From Papiliotrema nemorosa (lineage: Eukaryota > Basidiomycota > Tremellomycetes > Tremellales > Rhynchogastremaceae), in the NCBI GenBank assembly GCA_032158125.1, contig JASKOT010000045.1, forward strand, positions 1 through 64,000: 64,000 nt of DNA, read 5' to 3'. Shown here piece by piece: positions 33,705 to 43,537 of the stretch. Position 1 is the first letter of the stretch. The number at the start of each line of letters is the position of its first letter. Below the pieces are notes generated by a model. It searched no databases. It saw only the letters and a program-made list of their open reading frames with translations, and had not been told where the DNA came from. A program made the position numbers and the translations under genes.

Positions 33705-35843
33705 CTATCCTTCCGATTCCGGCTCAACCTTGACTGCCACATCCGTCCCAATGTCCTTCTTCCTCCAATGCCCATCCGCAGCCGAGATGGCCTCTTTACT
33801 CTTCAATTCATCGTCGACAACTCTTCCCATGGCGTCGACCCAATTTCTGATGCTCGTGCACCCTGCTTCGCCTGGTGCTAACCTTGGGGCGATGTACCTC
33901 GCGTGCGCCAAGACTGGTAATCTCCTCAAGAATCGACCAGCCAGCTGACCTTCCTGCTCGCGTCAGCTCACGCGATCCTAGCCGATCTGCCACTGACGTA
34001 ACACTTGGTCGCGAGGTCAGACAGTTTCAGACTATGCGACGAGGGCGTGTGATTGCGACGCGAGAGAGCGTTCCATGGGTCTATGCGAGTCGGCTTGATA
34101 AGACCACCATGTATGAGTTGCTGCAAGCAAGACGACAGAATCCAATAGATGGCTTGAGGCGGCGGCAACCCGACGAGCTCTTTTATATCTGCTCGATCGA
34201 CAAATGCCGGATCTACACACAATGAGCGAAATTTCCAGGGGTAAGCGAAGACTCACCTATCGCCCCGGCGATATTTGATGTCGTCATGACAAGGACGTTC
34301 TTGCGGACTTTCAGCTTGTCCAATTGTGTGAGGAGCGCATTCACGACCTGTCTGTCAGAACCGTCTTATCGAGGGGAAGACGTATAACACACCCGGACTG
34401 CATCTCCCGGCTCATTGCCATTCATCGCAGATGCTCTCGCCGCCGTCAGACTCTCCACCTCGTCTGTTTTGTCAGCTCACACACGGCACACTGTTCTGCT
34501 ATCACACCTATCATCACCACGACAAAGCAGTCTTCATCGTCCACCATCTCGTGGACGGCCGAAAACAGCTTCTGTACCAGCTTTCCACTTTCCGAAAACC
34601 ACTTGGAGAACAGCGAATGTGAGTTGATCTCGACAATCTTTCCACATCGATATCTTCGAATTAGCACTGCACCACGAGAAGATTGTGTAGACCTACCGGT
34701 TTGATAAGCGAATGAGGAGCTTTTGCGCCAAAGCTCGGCACAAGCTTGTTTTTCCCGTACCAGGCGGCCCGTGTAACAGCACCATTCTGCTATCAGCGGC
34801 AGTCCAGCGATCCAAATCAGATAGCTTGGTTCACCTGTTCCATGAAACCACGTTGAAATCTATTTCTGCGTCGGAGAACGCTGTCGTCGAAGCAATGTAA
34901 TTCAGTAGCCTCGACTTGATATCGTCCGCGTACACCAGCCTGTCTATCAGCTCGTGACCTCAACGGGATGTTACGGTGCGGATGAAGACTCACGTATCCC
35001 AGAGTCCATCCAGCTCTGATGAAGGGAGATCCCTTACGGACGCAGCGGGCACTTTTGTCTCGTCCTCATCATCGTCTGACACTCAGCGCTACTTCCCGCT
35101 TCTACAAGTAAGACTCACCATCAGTCACGGCTGAAAAGTCGTTGATGGCATTATCGATCGAAGGACGATACACATGCACATGTAAATGCGCTTCGGCCAG
35201 ATCAATCGTACTATACTGCCACCCCGCTATCACATCAGCCTCTCCCGTGCAATCCTGTCGACGAAGGGGAACTAACGTATCTCCGCTACCCATATCCTGT
35301 CTACTCTGCCTTGAAACAGGTCCAGCTCTTCCCATCCTTCAAGCTCGGATGCAAGTGTCAGACCGCCTAGGGAATTGTTGATATGTGCATATACGCTTTG
35401 GCAGATGATGTTCAGGTCGATATATGCCGATGGATTCATGCGCACCTCCACTGCGAGCTCAGCGAATGATACAACGAAGTTACGGTGTTGATAGTGCTCG
35501 GACGTCCCTGAGCGAGAGAAGGGGGAAAGGTTTTAGGGGAAGGCATTGATTCCGAGAGCAACGACATACCATGAACAATGGGTTTGTAGCCTTCATCTTC
35601 CTCCTCATCGCTCTCCTCCACGTCCATGGCTTGAGAATGCCTTGATGATATCGATGCATCAGATATCCTTCTGTCGTCGGTGTGCGAGTGCTGCGAGGAA
35701 GAAGCATGGCCATTCGCGCGAGGGGAAGAAGCCGAAGCGAGAGCGGACGAGGGAGAATAATGGCCATTCATCGTTGAACTGTTATCTCGGTTCTTTGAGC
35801 TGCCTGGTTTCGGTGGAGGGGGGAATGTATGTACGACAGGCAT
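33705..35843 (-). CDS. PCH2: AAA+ ATPase Pch2/TRIP13, HORMA-protein remodeller
   Basis: Pch2 uses ATP to unfold the N-terminus of HORMA proteins (Hop1, and Mad2 in animals). The N-terminal region ([20 protein letters not shown]) is Ser/Pro-rich and disordered, then acidic. The AAA+ core is split by many short introns: [20 protein letters not shown] (Walker A) near 34740-34790, [19 protein letters not shown] near 34610, and the Walker B box [19 protein letters not shown], completed only by removing the intron near 34455-34500. Next are the sensor region, [20 protein letters not shown] near 34200, and the C-terminal arginine-rich [16 protein letters not shown]. The stop is at 33705. The DRADIK and LRRLP motifs distinguish Pch2/TRIP13 from other AAA+ proteins. 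Its substrate Hop1 is encoded in this window at 2.6-6.0 kb. Confidence 0.9.
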
Positions 35844-36131
35844 TGGATGTCACTCTGTGCTATTTGCTCATGCCCAGGGAAGGTGTGCAAGGTGCAGTAT
35901 AGGGAAGAGCTGCAAAGGCAACACTACGAGTACTGTTTCGTTCGACGCGACCCAGAAAGAAATCAACACGGAATCAAAATAGGTATGCACAACATACTGC
36001 TCAAGGGGATATCATCACCATCACGCCTACGAGATATACGAGGAATCAGAGGAGTAAGAGGAAAGAAAGGAGATTAATAGATCATTACAATGAAGTGCGA
36101 AACAGGCGGAGGGTGAAGGCTCGAGGCGAAT

Positions 36132-36733
36132 CTAACAGTTACAACCGTAGCTCTGCGAGTTCTCCGAGTCGATTCTGATCGGGTCGGGGTAGTCGGCATA
36201 CCTGATTATCAGTCAAAGGTCCATCCTCCGCAATGCGAGACAACTCACAGCTCGGTCTCAGCTTCTTGAGCTAGAGCATTCTTGGCGATGGTTTGGAAAG
36301 CTTGCTCGACGTTGATGGCTTCCTTCGAAGAAGTCTCAAAGTATGGCGTATTCCCCTTGGCTTGACACCATGTCATGGCTCTCTTTTGCGACACCATTCG
36401 CTTGGACTCCTCGACATCGATTTTATTGCCCAACACTACGAAGGGGAAGTTTTCGGGGTCATGGGGAGAGGCCTGGAACAATCAGCGCCGGACCAAAATA
36501 GGATAACGACTTGTCAACCTACTTGAACCAAAAACTCGTCCCTCCATCCATCGAGCGCTTCGAAAGACTTGCTCGAGTTTACATCGTACACAAGCACACA
36601 GCAGTCTGCTCCACGGTAAAAGGCGACACCTAGAGACTGGAACCGTTCTTGTCCGGCAGTGTCCCAGAGCTGACGATATGTATGTTGAGAGGATGAGAGA
36701 TGTCGACACAAATCGATCGAGTTAGAGAGATAT

Positions 36734-36791
<58 letters not shown>

Positions 36792-37435
36792 GATGAAGGG
36801 CGGAAGATGAGTCCAAGAAGAAGAGGAAGATCAGCGTCAACATCGTGATAGTATGTTGCAACGAGAAATAGGATACCCACCTGTAATGTGACGACCCGGT
36901 CATCAATCACCACCTCACGCGTCAAAAAGTCGGCTCCTGTCTGTCAGTCACGAGTGTCTTTGGAGTTACCATCGAGAGCAGCAAATCCGAAGAGGTACCA
37001 CGCCAAGCAGAACGACACGCACCAATGGTCGCCTTGTATTGACTGTGAAATCGCTTGTTGACATATTGGTTCATGAGTGATGTCTTGCCCACACTGCATA
37101 TCAGTATGATAGACGAGAGAGAGATGACGCGGTGACTAGTGTGACCGGGACGACGCGAAACAAGGGAAGGATAGGGGGACGAGCTATGACCGGTTGGTAT
37201 GGCCAGCCCCGGCTACGCCTAAGTATGCCTTTATAGGTCCAATCTACGCATCCGTGTGTGCGTAGGGAGCACCGGTGAGAGAAGGTCCCGAACCGATATT
37301 GCAAGAATCGCATGGTGGAAATCTGTACTCACCCAGAGTTACCAAGGATGATAACCTATAAATGGTCAGTCCTGGCCTAATCATTGCACCGTGACTGTGA
37401 CCTACCTTGAGCATAATCTTCCTCTTGGACGCCAT
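36132..37435 (-). CDS. YPT7: Rab7-type small GTPase Ypt7
   Basis: Ypt7/Rab7 governs late endosome and vacuole fusion. Several short exons assemble to a protein of about 205 residues: [29 protein letters not shown], effector region [13 protein letters not shown], then [36 protein letters not shown] and [15 protein letters not shown]. The C-terminus is YGCNC, the double-geranylgeranylation CxC motif of Rab7. The start codon (37435) precedes a conserved 5' exon of ten codons. One intron contains a 49-bp (AG)n run. It is divergent from the ATG16-like gene, 265 bp away. Confidence 0.94.
36740..36788. repeat. (AG)n dinucleotide microsatellite in a YPT7 intron
   Basis: Perfect AG repeats of about 49 bp inside the predicted intron upstream of the LWDTAGQE exon. 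On the sense (minus) strand it is a (CT)n tract that lengthens this intron to about 200 nt, far above the local norm. Confidence 0.92.
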
Positions 37436-37700
37436 GCTGCTGAGAGTGTTGTAGGCGATACGACGAGCGTGTATGCGTGGGGGATGTAGCTGGCTAGAGA
37501 TGAAAGGATGTATACAGAGCAGCAATCTAATAGACAACATCATCGTCACCCGAGAGCAACCCCCCCATTCTCGATTTGCCACCCACCCAACGAGAAATAT
37601 TACCGCATCGGGTGAATTCAGTGTAGGGTCGGACGTCGCCGACTTGTATTATTCGTCACCTGTTGACCCACAACTCATACTGGCTAATCTGCTCGTACAA
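37436..37700. promoter_or_regulatory. Shared promoter between YPT7 and ATG16-like gene
   Basis: 265 bp between divergent start codons. Likely a bidirectional promoter for two vacuole/autophagy genes. No TATA box was seen. Confidence 0.4.
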
Positions 37701-38514
37701 ATGGCTTCCATAGACGGTGCGCTCGCTGCTGGACCAAGCACAGGCGGGATAGAATGGCAGAATACACTCAGAACACGGCTTATGGCCAAACAAGCAGAAT
37801 CCGAGGCGTATAGGGAGATTGTTGATCAATGTGGGAGCCCCTATTGCTTCGACCCTCACGAGCTGATGGGTCAGATAGAAGATTGGCCAAGACTGCTCGA
37901 GAGCTGCAGGTCAGAAACCGAGCGCTGTTACGTGGGGGGATTGGACCATCTACCAATGCCGACGGGCGAGCTAGTTGAACGCGTATTGAGCCATATTGAC
38001 GCACAGATCTTCACCCCTTCTCGCCCACCTCGACGCGCAGGTCACGACATTACGCAATGAGCTTTCGACGGTGTACAGGACCCAAGCTGCTGCGCAGAAC
38101 AAACAGCTTGCTCTTTCTGACGCGTTGAGGGACAGAGATGAGGAAGTCCGAGGGTTGAGAGAAGAGGTGAGGGAGCTTAGAGATGCTCGGGATGCCGGGT
38201 CGCGTAGAGAGAAGGATTGGGAGGATCGTTGGAGGGCGCGTACAAAGGATATGGAGGTGAGTCTCGTCGTGTCAAATACTTTCTGAGGGGCAAACCGCTC
38301 ATCCCAGGTCCTCAACGACGAGCTATTATCCCTCAACCTCGAAGTCAACGCCGTCACATCGCGTAACAACGCCTTGCAAGCAGACAATGCGTCTTTACTT
38401 CAGCGCTGGATAGACAAGATGAACCTCACAGCGGAAGAGATGAATGAAGAGTTTGAAAAAGAGACATCGAACAAGGCTAAACCGGGTGGGACGCCACGAC
38501 AAGGGGATTTTTGA
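37701..38514 (+). CDS. ATG16: Atg16-like autophagy protein
   Basis: Atg16 dimerises through a coiled coil and tethers Atg12-Atg5 for Atg8 lipidation. The start ATG at 37701 gives MASIDGALAAGPSTG, then the N-terminal helix WQNTLRTRLMAKQAESEAYR, which would bind Atg5. An exon with RRLAKTARELQVRNRALL and a long coiled coil follow (HLDAQVTTLRNELSTVYR to the WEDRW segment). After an intron comes the conserved end LNDELLSLNLEVNAVTSRNN and SLLQRWIDKMNLTAEEMNEE, typical of ATG16. The stop TGA at 38512-38514 follows a T5 run. One internal junction (about 37936-37990) needs either a GC-AG intron or an unclear splice, so the middle is tentative. The short length without WD40 repeats is normal for fungi. 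Confidence 0.78.
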
Positions 38515-38896
38515 TCCAGCGGGAAGGAGTGGATGTGGGTCCTTCCCGCGTAGAGGATAGAGCGGAGGGTGGGGTAGACGAATGGGAGGTGGTACAACAG
38601 CAGGAAAATTCGCGACACGCCGATATGTCGGGGATGGACGAGTCGAGTGTGTTTGTCGACGCTGAGACCCCTGGAGAGGAAGGGCTGGCTGAGGGCTGGG
38701 AAGAGGCAAGGAGGGAAGCCTAGGATGTTATATACAATGTTGTCGAGTAAGCTGCACAACGTATGTTGTCCTTTAACGAATGTATGCTATTGCAACGATG
38801 TACCTAATAAGACAACCCGCAGCTTGTACAGTCCTCTCATCAACCAAGGCCATCCTGAACCCGCCGTGTCCCACTTTGCGGCCTGACATATCTACC
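38515..38896. other. ATG16 3' region with open +1 frame
   Basis: 382 bp. Immediately after the ATG16 stop, an acidic 70-codon frame continues to 38723 in a different phase. Otherwise this is the convergent 3' spacer to BRCT-gene A. Confidence 0.4.
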
Positions 38897-39901
38897 CTAC
38901 ATCGCCACGGCATCCTTGAGCTGAGGCACGGCTTTCAAGATGAGGCCTTTGTATCTTCTGAAGACGGTATACCACTGGATTCCGCGGGGATGCGGATGCT
39001 GCAGAGTGAGTGATGTTCGACTTGCGTTCTTACTTCAACGTCCAAAGAGCGGCACAATTGCTTTCCTGATACCCTCGTAAAACCTTCCTTCATGCACCGC
39101 TCCTCCAAAAGCTCGACCAACATTTCATAGGCCTCACTGTCCCTTGCGTCCACCGTGGGTCGATTGCGATCTGCACGAGGCTGTGATGTACGTTTCTTCA
39201 TCAAAATATGGAACGGAAAAGGTCGTTTCTTGGGTTTCGGTAGAGGTTTTGGCTGTTCCGGGTCGGGCGATAATGAAGATTCGTAATCGTACACATCCCG
39301 TATGACTCTCTTCTGCGGTGATTGACTCTCTGTCCGCCTACCACAGACGAATCGCAGTGGGACATCAGGCTCGGAATCCGGATCGTCCAAGTCTGCAGAA
39401 GTGTCTGCGTGTATGATATCCGAACATGACGAGGACGAGGAGGAGGCTGTATCGGTGTCTTCCGAGAAACAATGTCCCAGCTCCAGTGCGGGCTCGTCGG
39501 CCAGCTGTGGTGTATGCTCCTTGACCAGCTCCATGCTGGACTCGACAACACTTTCGGAACTTTTGCCGTGGCTCTGATCATCGGCAAAGTCGTATGGATC
39601 TGTCGGAAGGAGCGTGAAAGCTATACCGCACTCAATCAACCATTCGTGGGAGACGATGATCGCATCGCAAGAGACGGCCTTGGCGACTTCATTCAAGAAG
39701 TCCCGACTCTGCCGATGTACATATATCGCTTCTGTCGATGGAATGATAATGATGTCTGCCTCCTTCATCCCTACAACGGTGATGGAGAGTGCCTGAGCGT
39801 TCAGTGGGTCCCTTTGGTGAGAAGAGACTCACATCTGCTATATTTTCTAATCCGTCTCTGATATTGGATGGAAAGGTGGTGGATATGTATATGCAGGTCA
39901 T
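38897..39901 (-). CDS. BRCT / Rap1-Myb-like paralogue A (inverted, short)
   Basis: A core model of three exons (39833-39901, 39034-39792, 38897-38998), 309 residues, phase-consistent. A BRCT-like domain comes first (TTFPSNIRDGLENIADALSI ... ADIIIIPST ... IIVSHEWLIECG), then an acidic/Ser-rich linker, a basic patch (KPKKRPFPFHILMKKR), and the C-terminal module: DARDSEAYEMLVELLEE ... LCRSLDVE, intron, HPHPRGIQWYTVFRRYKGLI. The C-terminal module and the intron just after the L-D-x-x box match paralogues B and D; this BRCT corresponds to their second one. A first BRCT is missing or degraded: exon-like pieces upstream (to about 40307) read MHSPISIELNATSIQ and SDTHLILTPYVV but cannot be joined cleanly. 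It may be a truncated or decaying copy. Function unknown; chromatin or telomere binding is inference from domains. Confidence 0.6.
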
Positions 39902-40615
39902 CCTTGCTGCCTCTCAAGTCATGAGTGAGTGTTGAAAGCTCTGAAATGCTCCCCATTCTACTGATGTGTGATGCATGATCGGTGTTGGATCCCCTTATTG
40001 TTCGTCAAACTATCCCGGCCTGGGCGCAATCAGGAAAAGGCCATCCACCAGCTATATGATCCTTTTCACCCGTCTCACTTGTATGACATCCAATCGCCTA
40101 GTATTGGCTCGTGTGTCTACGACGTACGGTGTCAAGATGAGGTGTGTATCACTGCCGCAGTCCATGTGGTATAGAGAGCCAGCTGAAACGGCGATTTTCG
40201 AGCATCGTCAGCCGCGTTTCAGATTTCAATCCCAGGTCATGAACCCACTCACATCCTCGACATTGTATACTCGTCGCATTCAACTCGATGGAAATGGGAG
40301 AGTGCATTGCGATGAAAGTGGAATGCATGACCGATAGAAGGATACCGGTCAACGGGGGTGAAGATTGGTGTTGTGGTGTGTGTGTATACACTACCCCTCG
40401 ATGACCCCCTTGAATCGCCCCATGAATATGCTTCGACCTTCACCCCCTCGTCCCTCGTCCTCTTCGATACTCTTCTCATCCTTGCCCTCACATCACACCT
40501 CAATACTGCCCAGCAGCCCACCTTCACTATCATGCTTCCATTCTTGATCTGAGGTTCCCCCTTCCCTCTCTCCTGCCAAAGCGTATTCTCCACCTTCCCC
40601 TCGAGCGCCTTCATC
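39902..40615. other. Divergent spacer with degenerate BRCT1 exon pieces
   Basis: 714 bp between copies A (-) and B (+). On the minus strand, 40307 back to about 40090 carries two frame-compatible exon-like segments resembling half a BRCT (see copy A). The remainder would be the B promoter: C/T-rich DNA from 40430 to 40615. Confidence 0.45.
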
Positions 40616-43189
40616 ATGTGGAGGAATCCACCTTTTTCCAGACCTGCACATTCTGGGCCGCCCCATTCCTCACTCTTTATTCCCCGTTCCTCTCTGCAAA
40701 AACGTTTCGCTGTTCCTCCTGCACAAATCCTCTTCGCAGGATGTGGATTCTTCATCGAAGGTCCGAATGAGCACATTCCCCGGCATGTATACGATTCTAT
40801 ATGGAGTCTGATCAAGGTAAGTCACCATGCCCCTCTTTTCCCTCTCCATTCTTGCCCCGGTTAAAGTTGCAGAGGGGATCGGGCAAGATATATGATCGAC
40901 CGGACCGCCCCCAGATCACCCATATCATCCTGCTTAGCGACACCATCCCTTCTTCAAAGATATACCGTTTCCCTTCAAAAACGTCCACCCCGTCGAGGGC
41001 GTACTGCGACTGGATGAGCATGGAGCTCGTCAAGGAGTTTGGCGAAGTCGTCGGTGAGGCAGATACGACGGGGAAGAAGAAAGTGGTAGGGAAGGAGTGG
41101 ATTCGGGAGTCGGTGACGGAAGGAAGGCTGGCAAAGGAAGAGGAACACATCGTGAGGTGAGTCATGTCTACCTCTTTACACAGATAGAGTGTTCATCAGA
41201 TAGAGCGTCGTATGGTCCACCACCACCGCGACAGCATGAGACAGCGACCATGGGGGGCTTCCAGGCTAGATATCAGGCGAACGGGGGGTCGACTCCAGGT
41301 TCCCCCTTGGTGGCTGACGAGCAAGTTTTTGACGACTTTCCATATGCGGACTTCCTTATATTGGATGATGAGCCGAGGGATGATCCCCTGGATACGACCC
41401 CAATCTACCTCGGTAGTTCCCGAGGAAACGATCCGGCAGTGAACTCGCAGGGCAGCCGTACTCCCAACCGGCCGATTGACCCCAAAAGAATTTCGCCCAA
41501 GGCATTCAAAGAAGCAGGTGATTTTACGCTAAACGGAACGAAGTTCCTGCAGTCGAGCCGCAACAAGTCGAGGGTGCCTGCAAACGAGTCGAATCATGCT
41601 TCGCTTCGATCAGTTTCGTCGCCTTTGCCGGCAGCTGTCACGAAGACGATTCTCACCCCGAACGGCACGGATCCACGACGAAGTAGTATGGCTACACAAG
41701 CCTCAGGGGAGCCGCCTCGTCGGACGTCTAAGAAGCCCAGGAGATCAGATCCAGACGGGACTGTACCTGCCAAGATGTTCAACCAGGAAGTCGAAACCTT
41801 GACATCTGTTGAAGACGACGATCTTTTGGAATTCCAATCGCCGGTGCAAGCCGCAAAGGGGAGGACCACGGTCAAGACCCAGCGTAAACCGACCGCAGTG
41901 GGGGCTTCTCGCTCCAAATCTTCATTGCAATCGAAGCAGGGAGCGGTCGAATCACGAGCAGGAACAGAAGAATCAACAGTCTTTTCGGCAAACTCGACGT
42001 TCTCTCCAGATCCGACCAAGATCTTCCAAGATCAGTTGGGTCGTCCTATCTCGTTTTGCTTCCTAGGATCTGGACCGGTCGAAAGAAGGCTCAAATTGCT
42101 TGTTGCGGTGCGGGCCTCAATGCCACATGCAAAGAAAGGACACTAACTTGCAGGATTTCGCAGGCGGTGCTATATCGGATGGTGCTACTGCGTCGATCTT
42201 GGTGATCGTTCTGCCTCCCGATGCCGAGGAAGTTGGTTGCGAACCAGCATGGTCGTCCATCATCCGTTCGGCAGTGAAAGCCCCTCATCGACTGGTCGTC
42301 ACTCACACCTGGGTCGACGAATGCATTAACCAGGTCAGATGGGTTGACCACGGCCCATATCGTCTTTTACTGAAGAGCGACAAAGTGGTCCTCGCAGAGT
42401 CTCGTTCGACCAAGGTATATAAACCGCTGGCGGTCACGCCATACTACCGAGAGGCATCGACAGCATCATGCTCATCAGCGTCGACCTGGCCTGTCCTGCA
42501 GACGCCTGATTCCATGAGGAGCTTCCAGGACTTGTCAATGCCAAGAATTCAAGACATTGAGGAGATCCAGGACATTGAGGAAGATTACCCCCTGGCCCCT
42601 GTCCGAGCACCTCGAAGAAAGGCAGTCTCCAAACGTGATCGACGAGAGAGTACAGGATCGCTCTCGGTCAAAGTGGAAGAGAGAGACTTTGGCTATCCGT
42701 CCATTCAGTCTGAATACCGACCAACGACCCGTTCTGCCCTCGCGGGTGTCGAAGGCGGCAAGACTGATATCTATCTCGAAAGGGGGCAAGGGATCGAGTC
42801 AAAGGATCAACACGCAAAGATTAGCTGGCAGCCGAAAACTCGACCCGACGAAGAGGACACAAAGGCGTACGCCACGTTGGTGAAGTCGTTGAATGAGTGG
42901 GTGGGAACTGAGCCACCTACCAAGAAACCTGGAATGAGTCGACTGGCTTTTCTGAAGAGTCTCGATAAGAAGGTGAGTAATCTTAGCGCCTGCGGTATGA
43001 CGAGCTTGACAAGCTTGGGAAGGAGGCTGGAGAAAATGTTGATGGTAGTGCCCTGCTCACAAGCCTTATGAGAGGATCTACGAAAAGTACAGGTACATGT
43101 TACGAGGCGATGTGCCCAACTTTTCCCTAATCGACGGTAGGAGGAAGAGAACCTGGGCGATGGTCCCGGTGGAAGATGATGATGATTGA
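40616..43189 (+). CDS. BRCT-BRCT-Rap1-Myb-like paralogue B (intact)
   Basis: Five exons keep one frame: 40616-40816, 40873-41156, 41204-42107, 42154-42972, 43049-43189, giving 782 residues. BRCT1 covers exons 1-2 (ILFAGCGFFIEGPN ... GSGKIYDRP ... ITHIILLSD ... VVGKEWIRESVTEGRL). A disordered linker of about 280 residues follows. BRCT2 spans exons 3-4 (PISFCFLGSGPVERRLKLLV / DFAGGAIS ... SILVIVLPPD ... RLVVTHTWVDECINQVRW). The C-terminal module is split by the last intron: DTKAYATLVKSLNEW ... MSRLAFLKSLDKK / CPAHKPYERIYEKYRYML. The first intron is after SLIK and the second is phase 2 just before an S/R-YG motif; both positions recur in C and D. No named family is recognised; BRCT plus a Myb-like end is the layout of Rap1 proteins. 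It converges on the GYP1-like gene. Confidence 0.75.
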
Positions 43190-43537
43190 TTTAACTTCAA
43201 GGTGAGATGATCGAGAGTGGAACAGACGCAAGAAGGCACAGTAGACGATCACAATAGAGACCGATACAGAGCGAGAGACGGCGAAGCGCATTTTGTATGG
43301 CTCCCCCCGTTGATCACGCTCGAAACATTCCCAGCATTTGTATATACCTCATAGTATCAGACGAAAGATATGCGATACCATTGTACAACGAGACGGAACA
43401 CGGAGGAAATCTCTGGATATGTAACCGTAGCTGTAGCTGTAGGTGTAAGGCGATACATGCATGATCCTTTGCGCATTACACGACCTATGCAAAACTTTCT
43501 CCAATACGTCTTGTCTGAATATGCAACTCCTTGTTCT
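43190..43537. other. Convergent 3' spacer
   Basis: 348 bp between the stops of copy B (+) and the GYP1-like gene (-). Contains a TGTAGCTGTAGCTGTAGG triplet-like run near 43428-43446. No gene. Confidence 0.35.
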
